Assembly: GCA_037013685.1 (NCBI GenBank)
Contig: CM072888.1
Coordinates: 16,478,589-16,542,588 of the forward strand
Direction: 5' to 3'
Source of the DNA: Acridotheres tristis
Taxonomy: Eukaryota > Chordata > Aves > Passeriformes > Sturnidae
Length of the DNA stretch: 64,000 nt
The notes beneath the pieces were generated by a model that saw only the letters and a program-made list of their open reading frames with translations, made no database searches and had not been told where the DNA came from. The position numbers and the translations under genes are program-made. Below, piece by piece: positions 27,501 through 37,490 of the stretch; the first letter of the stretch is position 1, and every line of letters begins with the position of its first letter.

Positions 27501-27680
27501 AATTCATTAACGTGGTAAAATGTGGAAAAACAGGCTATTGGTTATTACTACACAGACATTTGCTTTAGGGAGCTATAAATTCTTTTTGTTCAGTAATTTG
27601 GCCTATTGTTTCAGTGTATGCAACTCACTCGAGAATACCACACCTAGAGATTTAGATGCAACCTTTATTCTTGTGTAGGC

Positions 27681-27700
27681 TTTTTTTTTTTTTTTTTTTT
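27681..27700. repeat. Poly(T) run
   Basis: Twenty consecutive T, the longest T homopolymer noticed in the window. It is followed by AAATGATGCAG and a short CTG run. Confidence 0.95.
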
Positions 27701-27999
27701 AAATGATGCAGAATGCTGCTGCTGTGTTCCTGTCTTGTTTTCCCAGGCAATGTATGCAGGGCTTTGCTTCAGTTGCCCGCTCTTTTTATACCACATCAAG
27801 TGCTGTTTATTTTTCTCCTAGCAACCTACTGGGCTGCTCTTTGTCTCAAGGTCTAAAAAGATGATTTTTTTTTTTCTTCTTTTTTTTTTTGTATGTATGA
27901 ATGTTTAAGATTGACTGACTGCTTGTGTTGAAAAATGTGACAAAATTTCTCACCTACTAATGCTCATTTTTGAGGTAGTCCCAAAAGAACAAATTCTAG

Positions 28000-28640
28000 C
28001 TATGATTTTTTTTCCAACACAGCAAGGTCAGGAGTTTTTCATAAATTTTACTTCAATCCAGAGTCTTTTAATTTGCATAATTTGCTTGAATAATGTAGCC
28101 CTCCTAATATTTTGCAAGCCACTTACACTTAACTAATCACTTACACTTATCTTTAGCATAAACCTCATTGATTTTATTTCTCATTGAAAACATCACTAGT
28201 AGCAAATACAATCCTATTGGCTCACAGTCTATTAGAAATAAAATTATATTAAATGTCTTGTGGGGTGTGAAGAGGTTAAATCAAGGAGAGTCATCTGAGA
28301 AAGTCATCCTGGTGTGCAAAACATAAATCTGGTTTATATTTAAACTCTGTGTCACCCACCAGCTAAAAATAGCAATGATCATTAAAAGCCAATTTGCTGC
28401 TAAACATTAATAGACATTTATTACATCATAACAGATCTGAAAGACAATTAAACTTATCTTTTTCCTAGATAACGCTCCTTTAAAAATGTATTATTCACCT
28501 GGCTTTTGCCATTAATCTCATTTACTAGCGATTTTTGTTCCACTTGATACTGTGCATGTATGGATAGAGTTGCGTGTAAGGTGATTTCTTGTTTTTACTC
28601 GAGGTCTTTCAAGAGCAGTACCTTGTCAATGGGAAAAGCT
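28000..28640. promoter_or_regulatory. Candidate conserved non-coding element
   Basis: The block has the look of deeply conserved vertebrate regulatory DNA: AT-rich, repeat-free, dense in ATTA/TAAT words, with AATGATCATT (28374-28383) and the four CACTTA motifs at 28120-28149. This is a judgement from composition only; conservation cannot be seen from one sequence. Confidence 0.3.
28120..28149 (+). repeat. 12-bp direct repeat forming four CACTTA motifs
   Basis: CACTTACACTTA is present at 28120-28131 and exactly again at 28138-28149, separated by ACTAAT. Each copy itself holds CACTTA twice, so four CACTTA motifs lie in 30 bp. CACTTA resembles the core bound by NKX2-type homeodomain factors. 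Regulatory use is inferred. Confidence 0.8.
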
Positions 28641-30550
28641 ATTATCCCTCCTTATACTGCCTGTTAACTTCCTAATCAGTAAAAAAAGTGAAAGAAATTT
28701 ACACTTTCTTAGAGCAAAACAAGTAACGTGCTACTATCCATTTGAGAAGATAATACTAAGCAAGAGCGAGATGGAAAATGCCTTGGATGAACATTTTACA
28801 CATAGGAAACAGATTACAGCTTTCTTGCTGTTTTCATTGCAATTCCTCAGTCAAGTGGTACCTTCTCACTGTTTTATTACTGCATATCATCACATTTGCA
28901 AGTAGTGACTGGAGCTGGGGCAAGTCAAAGGCTGAGGAAACCCAGCACTGTCACAAGTACTGCTTGCTATGAGAAATGCAGCCATGATCCTGGTGTTTTT
29001 GGTTCATGTGCTGCTATCTGTCATGTCCCTTGAAACAAGCCATCAGAGGAGGGGCTTTGTGCTTCAGCTCCGCAGTGCTCAGTTCTCTGGAGCTGTTGAT
29101 GTCTTTAACCTTCACAGCCAAAGGACTGTGGGGCCAGCTGGGCTGTGAAGGAGAGTGCCCCAGGGTGGACACAACTCAGCCCTTTCCTCCTTTTCTGAAC
29201 TGCAGCCTCAAAAAAAGTGCTCCGTTGTCTTCTTTGTAAGTAAGAAACTTCTCTGACATAATGCTGCTTTTTGGGGGAGCAAGCAGCTGCTCCTGGCTGA
29301 TGCATAGAGGGAAGGAGGCCACTAACAGGAGCTTTGGGCTGCTTCCTGAGGGATTCTGGCAAAAGAGAAATGGCTTCTCCCTGCATTCCCCTGTACACCT
29401 CAGCAAGAAATCCTATCCTGGTAGTGAAGGTAAATGTCACTGAACTCTTTCTCTATATATATCTGCAGCTGCAGGTCAGTCTGGAGCAAAGCAAGTTAAA
29501 GAGGTCTTTTCCTGCCAGGAAGAGGAAAGGAGGAAAGTTAAAGGTGGTATGAAAGAGACAGAGCAGGAAGGGAGAGATAGGGAGGATAAATGAATATTGA
29601 AAAGTATTTTAAAGGCTGCATCCAGAGGCATTTAGGAGTAGTCCTCCTCTGGTCCCAGTATCAGACTTTGCTTCCCCTATTTGAGATCTCATGGATCTCA
29701 TCCTTTGGCTACTTTTCTCCTTGGAGGCTGTCATTTCCTCACGTTAAAGCAAGACTCAGTGAAGGATCTGTGCTGTCACAATTACAGCCATGGTAAGGCT
29801 CTTGAAGAAACAGGGCCAGGATGTGTGTGAGAGGCGATGCCTCAAAATATAAGCTGAGTTTGTGGTAGCAAAGGGAAATTAAAGTTACACTGACCCTGGT
29901 GATAAGCTTGTCTGCATTTTCAGTGCACGCACCACACATGTTTTATTTGTCACATAAGAATTGCCAAAGGCTCTGTGGAATGCAAATAAGCATTGGGAAA
30001 GTATTGTCAAACCCAGACTTTCAGCATCCTGAATCATTCACAGGAAATAAAAAACAAAACAAAAAAAACCCAACGAGATTTGATTAAAAGTCATGCGAAT
30101 TTCGAATCAAATATGTTGAATTATGTTTATTTACCACCAGTTTACAGAGCCTCTGAGCTGTTCTTAGGTCCTATTTTTAAGCTTCTCTCTACAAGGAGAA
30201 ATTTACTTGAAAGCTGAAATTTTTATTATTGCGAGGAGCTGCCACATATTGAGTTTTGCAGTGAAATCATAACTGTTGGCAATACTGTGAAGAGAGCTTG
30301 CCTATGCATTATTTTCCCTCTATAAAGATGTGCTATCAACTAAAACATTTGAAGAAGATGGGTGTATTATGTAGGTATAATAAATTTTTGAGAAAGATCT
30401 TGACACCTTCCTGATTTTTTTTCAGAACATTGTTGCACTGATTGCTGTATGTGGTGATGACATAGGACTGTTCCAGGTGGTCAGAAGTTTATGGTGCTGT
30501 GCAGCTTGTGTGAAGGGCTGCATAGCTTTTCCCAGTGCTTACAGTTTTGG

Positions 30551-30568
30551 TTTTTTTTTTTTTTTTTT
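30551..30568. repeat. Poly(T) run
   Basis: Eighteen consecutive T after ACAGTTTTGG. Low-complexity DNA with no other signal attached. Confidence 0.95.
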
Positions 30569-33500
30569 GCCCTGATGGGTTTGGAGTGGAAGGACTGAAA
30601 TGCCTCTTGCCAGCTGTGATCTGCTCTAGCAGGTGGTGCTTAACCAGTGAGAGTACCAAGTTTTTTGTAATCAGTTTTCAGAAAGCCCGTTGATCTGGGG
30701 TGGTAATGCAATACAAACATTTGCATATTTTACCACATCCTCACATGATACTCTGCACCTTTTGAAATTTTGCATGTGTTATCATATATTTGCACACACG
30801 CAGGGACCTTGTGAATGGTGTACTTTCCTCTTAAATCTGTGATGAAGTATATTGCCAAGGGTAACCAGCAGGCACTTAAAGGAAGTCTGGAACATTCAGT
30901 AGCTGTGATATTCAGATGTACAATTCAGTACATTCTTTCTAAGCTTCTAGACTTGTGTTTTCAAGACTCTTAACTTTTCTCTCTCTTTTCCTTCCCCCCA
31001 TCCTTCCATGTGTAGTCACAAGATGTGTGAATGGCTTCACTCTTAATATAATTATCATTTTATTCTGAAATTGCTTTGATTCTGGATTGAATTGGAAAAC
31101 TAAAAAGCAGCTGATAGCTCAAGTTCCCCTTTTGACCTCTGGAACAGCACAAAAGCCTCTATTTCACCTACACAGGAAAAAAAACCTCAAGAACTACTAT
31201 ATTCAGCTGATCTCTATTTGGGTGTGCTTTCATCAAAGGCTTGATTAATCTGAAATGAATTAACTCAGTTAACACTTGAGAGTTATTTTGCAGCAAATGC
31301 CGCAGAACATCTAAAGAGCTCTTTGTCACTTTGAATTATAGCCTAAACAGGTGGTTGATGAGCCTGGTTTGAGCTGAGAGTGGCTCCTTGCTGCCCTGGC
31401 CTCTCCCCTCAGGGAAGCGTAAGTAGCACTGCAGTGATACCCGAGAATCCAGGATAAATACAATCTTATTAAACCTTGTTGTCGTCGTTGCATGTTTTTA
31501 AGGTTTCTGAATTGCTTTCCCGAATGCTGCATCGGGTATAAGGGATGAAATAACAAGCAGAATGGTCTTGGGTTCTCAGACAATATGGATGAAATGAATA
31601 TTAATGTACAGTAATGGCAATTAAGTGCAATAGAGGTGCAAATGCTCATTTTAAAATCTTTTTTGGAAGACGTGACTTAGAAATACCGTGTTATTTTGCA
31701 CATACTGAGTGAGAGGGTTGAGGCATTTCCTTCAGAGCTCACAGCCTCAGCAGAGGTGTGGGAGCAGAAGCAGGGTCTGCAGTACAGAAAGAGGATGTAG
31801 ATGTGAGCAGTTTGAGCCATTATCTGGCGAGTCCTGTCACCCTAAGAAGGCTCACTGGCTCTCACAGTGGTTCCTCACATCTGGCAAAATTAAAACTAGA
31901 AATGAAGAGCTAAAAGCTGTGGACAGCTCTCATTATTTTGAGAAACGAATGTGGTTTTTTTCTGAACTCAGTGAGAAATCTGATCTCACAAGTATTTGTG
32001 GTATAGGATGAAAATTCTCCTGGGCTGAATGCAGACAGATAAAAGTTTTTAGACAATTCCGTTTGTCTCAGAAACATGTTCCTGACTTCTCAGAAATGCA
32101 CATGGAAAAATCTGTCCATTGATGGCCATGTAGCAGTAACTTCAGTGAGTGGTTATGAGTGAGAGTGCATGTGGAAATGCCAGGAGTGCAGCTTGCTCCT
32201 GCCCTGCTCTCCCTGTGTTACGCAGTTGGTAATGCCTGTGTGACCTTTTAAACGTGGCAGGTTGTGTTGCTGCCACCACAGTGTGACCAGGGAGCCACAT
32301 CCTGAGTACTTGACAGGGAAAATGAATTGAAATAGGATAAAGGTGGAAAGAGACTGGAGGAGCAAAACCTTTCCTTTTCAGTAATGTTGCGGAAAATAAA
32401 CTAAAAGTGTTTTGCAAACAGCTTATGGCCAAACATATCGCAGAAATTCTTTTGTTTAGGCATTCGTAATGGGAGTGGAAGTACAGCCCATTCTCTTACT
32501 TAAAGAAATTTTCTAACATTAAATTGCAGTTAATTTAATTTTGCAGAGATTGCATGTTTTATTTTTTCTTATTGGGTTATTTCTCTTCTCTCTCTTAGTA
32601 AAATTCTGAATATGTTGCCTGAAATAAATTATCTCAAGTAGCAGATGCTGAAAATGGGGAATTACACCCATGGTTCCAGCTTGGACCATTAGCTTCAAGG
32701 AGTTTAATTACTTCCAAACTTTTCCCCTCCTAAATAGTGAATTTCATCAATATTTGTTTGAAACATCACACTTATTTCTTATTTATTGCATGATTTTTGC
32801 CAGAGGAGGAGAATAAGTGCTGGAATCTTTTCTATCAAGAAATATAAATCAATCCATGTATCCTTGATTTGTTTAAGCTAGTTTTGCTATGCACATTTTC
32901 AGGGGTGGGGAGGAAATTGCTGCAAGTAAAACTAGATGAGAAAACCCCAGCATTTCTATCTAGCTCTTTCTAATGGGCACCTTTGTAAGATGCTCTCTCC
33001 CTTCCCCTGGCTGCCTAGAAAATGCTGGATACCTGAAGCAGCTTTTGCCATGTGAGAAAGGGTATTGTACAGTTTTGTTCAGGTGCAAATGCTTGTGTTT
33101 GGAAGAAGGCAGTAATTAAATGGGGTTCTGACAGGTTTGTCTTGTGCTGCTCTGAATTCTGCTTTGAATTCAGCCTATATGTTAACTCACCACACAAACT
33201 GGTTTCCTTTTCTTTTTCACCCTCCCTGTAGACTGCCGACAGATGAGCTCAGAAAATGCTCCATGTGCTGCTTGACATCAACTGCTGAAGAACAGACTTG
33301 GGTAGATGTTGAGTTTGTCAGTGTATCTATAATGCTCTTTTATGAGCAACGCCTTGATGAATACTTCACTGCTCAGCTCTTCACTCTGAGGCCTTAGTTG
33401 CCTTTATTTAGCTTTCTCCTATTCTGTCAGTAGCACTTTGAGCTGGATTTTTGGGAACTGCCAGCATGCAGTTCTGGTTTGGGCGATGCAGCAGATCAGA

Positions 33501-36300
33501 CTGTGGAGGTGTCAGGGGCAGCCCTTTGGGTATAAAGGTCAGTGAGCAGAAGAACTTTCTCTTAAATCAATGCAGGCTGCATCATCCTTGTGGTTAAAGT
33601 CCAAACCCCTTAAGTAAAGCCCTTAAATTTTTCACTGTGATAGTATATCCCTTTCTTGCATCAATAAATGTAATACTCTGCACCAAACAGCTCACAGACA
33701 GTGAGCTGTTTTCTCTAGTTTCTCTCGTTGGCTGTACTTTAGCTGGAGGTAATCCAACGATGAAGTGAATTTTATTTTGCAGGCCTCTTTCTGTGTCTTA
33801 CAATGCTGCTTGTGGGGGTTGAGTGACCATTAAGAAGAAGGGTTGTTCCGCTCATTTCCTATGTGGCTGTTTTCCTGCAGATATCCAGTTCACAAACACA
33901 CTGTGACTACTTGATTACATGAAATAGAAACCCACCCAGAATTTTTCAGCATTCCAATGTATTTGGTTAATCTGGTGGTGCCCTGTGTTGTTAAACACAG
34001 CTGGCGTGTCTCCAGACGCATTGTGTATTTGGTAATACTTGTGTGTGAGCTGAAGCTGGAGGAGTTGAAGGCTTTGCAGAAACAAGTTTAAGGGCAAGGT
34101 TGTGCCAGCCAGGGTGTGCAGACATCACCTGACAGGCCACGGCTCTGGCGTGTTCTCCCCTGGCAGGAAGGACAGTAGGGCAGAGAATATTTGGTCCGAT
34201 TTACAACTGGAGTAAATGGTGTGTAGTGATGAGCTAGTCCTCGTCTCTTTTGCACAGGAGCTTTGTGACTCAATAATGTACTTTTCAGGAGGATAAAATG
34301 TTTATTTGTGGCTCTAGTGGTTCCAAGACATTAGTTCTCAAAAATTAGTGTTTGGACTTTGCAGAGGGTGTGTGAATACTTTGCTTGTTCAGCCTCAGCC
34401 CATGAGATGATAGGAAAAAAAAATCATAGAATCCTATCATGCAGGAATGTATAGACAGATTAAAAAAAAAAAATGTTTAAAGGGCTCTGTAAGTATTGTG
34501 CTGACAATTATCCCTTCTCTGGGATAGAGAACCTAATTAATTTGTGGCTTCTTAGGTTATACCCAAAACCTGTTTAGAGCACCATAATGTTATCTCTTTC
34601 TAACAGGCTTAGATTATTCAGAAGTGATTCACTTAAATAAAAATCGAAAACAAACCTTTGCTCCTTCACTGTGCTTCCCTGAGCTTTTGCTTCAGGGAAG
34701 TGTACCTGTGCTCAGATAATTTTCAACCATCTCTGTATGTCTTTTAAAATCTTGTAGCACAAAAAGCTTCTCACTTTTGAAACTTTACAGAGGATGCTAT
34801 AGAAAAGGCATGCATAAACAATGGCAGTGCTGTAGTTTGATGGTGTACTAGTAGCCTGCTAAAATATAAATGGAAAACTTGATCTCTGTTTAGAATGTAC
34901 AATTTAAAACATTCATGAGGCTCTTCTCTATTTGAAAAACAGACTTTTAATATTATCAATGACCATTTTGATTAGTCCCAGCTCAAGCCAAGTTTTAATA
35001 TCAAGGATGTCCATAAAGAAGCCACTTGACTGCAGATTGACCTTGGATTTTTTAGTAACCCCACATACAGAGATCAGAAAAAAACTATGGAAACTAAATG
35101 CTACATTTGAGTGAACAAATTGCAGGGGCAGACTGGGGAGGAGAGTCAAGTGAGAGAATAAAATCTTGGCAGTGCAAGATATATTTATTAAAAAAAAAAA
35201 TGAAGCTTCTTTATAGAATTTGATTCTGAACAATATAGGGCTTTATTTAGTTGATCAGTAAAGATAGGAAGCAAAACAAAGGCCACTTTGTCATGCCAGA
35301 CTTTCAGAAATATACTCGCATCACAATGGCATGCAGCACAGTTTTTTCATACAGTTTTTTGGCTCAGACTTGGTTTTGGGCAAGAACAAAAGTTGGCAAA
35401 AACAGCTTCTGTGCTCAGAGAAGAATAACTTCTGTTGATCAGAGATTTTTGGAGAGATTTTTAATTAGACCAGTACTGCGAAGACTGCAGAGTCTAAGGA
35501 GTTCCAAACAGATATATAAAGTATTTCTCAATTCCTCATATTTCCTCATCATTTCGAAGTCAGTGGGGAGCTAAGTTTCAAACTGCTGCCGTGGTTTAAC
35601 TCTGTATAGTTGTTTTTTTCCTGCCAAGTTTGAGTCACCGTGGCCATGTAGCCCCTTCTGGAGAGATTAAAATGATGGAAAGCTGGAGTACATTCTCCAG
35701 CTAAATGAGCGAATGTTTCTGTTCAAGCATGGATTCAGATTTCCCCGCGCTTTCCTGCAAGCGTGTGGGATGGACGAGACCATTATTTTTAATTCCACAA
35801 TAAATAACTGCAGAGCTCGACTGGCAGTGAGAAGCTGGTTATAGGATAAGGGTGACTTTGGGCTCTGCTGGGGTCCAAAGCCTGGTCCAGATTCAGTGAT
35901 TAAAAGCCATACAGGTCGCCTCAGACAAAGAGAGGCTTTTTGGCATCTCATCAGTGGAAATGCTCCCAAGCTATGTTACTAATCCCACTGCCTGGCCTGG
36001 TATCTTGCCGTTAGCATCCACATCGGAGGCATGACAGAAATGCAAAAGGGAGGGAAATGTCTTAGGTTTTTTGTTCAAAACTGCTGTCTGGGGCCCTCTT
36101 TTGAGAGAGGAAGCAGAGCACTGGTTATCCACCAACTGGTAACTGGTTCTCTGCACAGGCAAAAGTTTTAATTCCTGTTTTATGTTGGAATGTGCATGCA
36201 TCTGAAGGGCCAGGGAGTGGGGAAGACACATTTGCCTTTACAGCTGCTGGCAGCAAAGAAACGCAGCAAGACTTGATTGAAAACACCTATCTTACTGTTT

Positions 36301-36337
36301 TACTAACTGCAGTTTTTTTTTCCTTTCTCATTTGTAG
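36301..36337 (+). other. ADGRL3: Splice acceptor with consensus branch site
   Basis: TACTAAC at 36301-36307 is the ideal branch-site sequence, with the branch A at 36306, 31 nt before the terminal G at 36337. An uninterrupted pyrimidine-rich run (36313-36334) leads to TTTGTAG. The only intervening AG (36311-36312) lies 6 nt after the branch A, too close to be used. The spacing and composition are textbook for a vertebrate 3' splice site. Confidence 0.8.
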
Positions 36338-36365
36338 GTCTCAGACTCTGGATACTGGCTGTGGG

Positions 36366-36429
36366 ATTTTTTTTTTTATTATTATTTTTGATTGTTTTTT
36401 TCCCTCCCCTTTTTGGATGTGAATTGAAG
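36366..36429 (+). other. Possible alternative splice acceptor inside the exon
   Basis: A T-rich then CT-rich run (about 36366-36414) is followed 14 nt later by an AG at 36428-36429. Use of this AG would start the exon at 36430 and remove the start-stop uORF while keeping the coding start. The site is weaker than the one at 36337 because the sequence just before the AG (TGAATTGAAG) is purine-rich. It is an alternative, not the preferred border. Confidence 0.3.
36417..36422 (+). promoter_or_regulatory. Minimal start-stop uORF (ATGTGA) in the 5' UTR
   Basis: An ATG immediately followed by TGA lies in the proposed ADGRL3 5' UTR, ending 108 nt before the main start codon. It is the only upstream ATG in the exon. 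Its context is weak (T at -3, T at +4). Start-stop elements are known in other genes to stall or release ribosomes and lower downstream initiation. Any effect here is inferred and depends on the UTR being included as drawn. Confidence 0.55.
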
Positions 36430-36530
36430 GCCAACAACAGTTGAAGTGTTGGAAGCAAGTGCAGGAGGACGCTCACCTTTTTATTTGAACCCTTGTTTGC
36501 TGGGATACTTTCAAGCTCTCCTTCACAGTC

Positions 36531-36585
36531 ATGTGGTCATCACAGCTGCTGTTCTTCACAATGCTCTTAACACCGTTTTCCCATG
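36531..36585 (+). CDS. ADGRL3: First coding exon (signal peptide) of latrophilin-3, partial
   Basis: Latrophilin-3 is an adhesion GPCR at neuronal surfaces that binds teneurins and FLRT proteins across the synapse. This exon supplies only the start of its signal peptide. The ATG opens 18 codons, MWSSQLLFFTMLLTPFSH, plus one base of the next codon, followed by the donor GTGAGT at 36586. The peptide has a short polar start, a hydrophobic core (residues 6-16) and a polar end, as expected for a secretion signal. From memory, human ADGRL3 begins MWPSQLLIFMMLLAPIIHA. That gives 12 of 18 identities without gaps, and the exon ends in the same phase (histidine codon plus G). ADGRL1 and ADGRL2 signal peptides are not similar. 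The start has G at -3 and T at +4, a moderate context. The lectin-domain exon that should follow was not found here. The match is short, so identification rests on position-by-position similarity, splice phase and flanking splice signals together. Confidence 0.82.
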
Positions 36586-36591
36586 GTGAGT
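36586..36591 (+). other. ADGRL3: Splice donor after the signal-peptide exon
   Basis: GTGAGT directly follows CATG and fits the vertebrate donor consensus well at every intronic position. It leaves the reading frame in phase 1 (one base of the next codon), as expected if the next codon spans the junction after the conserved histidine of ADGRL3. Confidence 0.8.
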
Positions 36592-36789
36592 GAGAGGTGG
36601 TGTAATTGTGCCTGTGGGAAGGGAAGAGAACATAGCAAGGATTTTGTCTTTGTTTTCCTAATGGTGTGGGTTTTTTTACAGGATGTTTCTCTCCCTGCTT
36701 GCACCTCAAGTCTTTGAAATTCCCAGGTTACATTATGACTTAACTGCTGAAACAAAAGAACTCTGGTGACAGATAAAGGTTTCTTTTTC

Positions 36790-37490
36790 TGAGTTTAGCT
36801 GCTACGGTAGACGGATTTTTCTTCCTTCTTTTTGGGGAAAAATGGATTTATTACCAATCAAATCAGAGTAGGGTAATGAGAAATAAAGGCAAATTGTAAA
36901 AACACCTTCCCTCCCACCTGCCTTCCTCCCGAAGTGAACGTACTCCCAATTGTCTCTACCTCCTCTCCTGCAGCAGCACAGGGGCACAGGGAATGGGAGT
37001 TGTGTTCAGTTCATCCCGTCTTGTTTCAAGAGGGAGGAGCCCTCACATTGTCCCCCTGCTCCAGCGTGGGTTCCTCCCATGGGGTCACGAATCCTGCCAG
37101 CAAACCTGCTCCAGCGTGGGCTTCTCTCTGCACAGAGCCACAGCAAGGCTGCAGGGGCACAGCTGCTTCACCTCCAAGGGCTGGCTGCAGGGAGTTCTCA
37201 GCTCTGGCATGTGGAGCACCTCCTGCCCCTCTTCCTTCACTGACCTTGTCTCCAGAGCTATTTCTCTCACAAAGCACTAGCTTTGTCCCCTTTCTTGGAT
37301 AGCTTATCCCACAGTCCGTGATGGACTCAGCCTTGGCCAGTGATGGGTCTGTCCTGGAGCCAGCTGGCATTGGCTCTGTCAGACACAGGGAAAGCTTCAA
37401 GCAGCCTCTCACAGGAGCCACCCCTGTAAGCAGCACCCCCCTCCCCAAAACCTGGCCATGCAAACCCAGTACAGAGCTGTAGCAGAAAAA
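36790..37490. mobile_element. Bird dispersed repeat, probably ERV-derived
   Basis: I recognise this block as a high-copy repeat of bird genomes. It has a segment around AAATGGATTTATTACCAATC, then CAGCAGCACAGGGGCACAGG, then two partial copies of a GCTCCAGCGTGGG-centred unit (37059 and 37109). These are followed by CATGTGGAGCACCTCCTGCC, then GCCTTGGCCAGTGATGGGTC, and finally AACCTGGCCATGCAAACCCA. In fuller copies the GCTCCAGCGTGGG unit is repeated more often, so this copy is shortened in the middle. The repeat class and orientation are not certain from memory; an endogenous retroviral origin is likely. The 190-codon open frame on the minus strand here (37026-37598) belongs to the repeat and is not a host gene. 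It begins about 200 bp after the ADGRL3 exon. Confidence 0.7.

Larger units (their letters stand above)
18553..36300. other. Long unique-looking non-coding block upstream of the ADGRL3 exon
   Basis: No recognised transposon or coding exon was found in about 17.7 kb, other than the homopolymers and motif repeats listed. 20500-20700 and 29000-29560 are richer in G/C than their surroundings, without a supported gene. 27900-28640 is AT-rich, rich in homeodomain-like TAAT/ATTA words and free of visible repeats, so it is a candidate conserved non-coding stretch. Most likely this is intron sequence just before the signal-peptide exon. Confidence 0.6.
36338..36585 (+). other. ADGRL3: ADGRL3 exon: 5' UTR plus signal-peptide coding segment
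   Basis: The proposed exon is 248 nt: 193 nt of 5' UTR and 55 nt of coding sequence. Its upstream border is a strong acceptor, so it is an internal exon and an upstream non-coding first exon and promoter must lie elsewhere. No CpG-rich promoter-like region is visible near it. The UTR begins with about 30 nt of mixed sequence, then has a U-rich and pyrimidine-rich stretch at about 36366-36414, then a purine-richer segment leading to the ATG. The only upstream ATG is the start-stop element at 36417. The exon start is inferred from splice signals only. A second AG at 36428-36429 after the internal pyrimidine stretch could define a shorter form. Confidence 0.72.

Noticed and set aside
34407..34440. 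9-bp inverted repeat (ATGATAGGA / TCCTATCAT) with a possible CR1 tail word
   Set aside because: The arms are short, the loop is A-rich, and no CR1 sequence continues beyond the tail-like word, so chance is likely.
35577..35650. GTGGTTTAAC word resembling the end of the bird LTR
   Set aside because: Only about ten bases match; neither the body of the LTR nor its other end is present.
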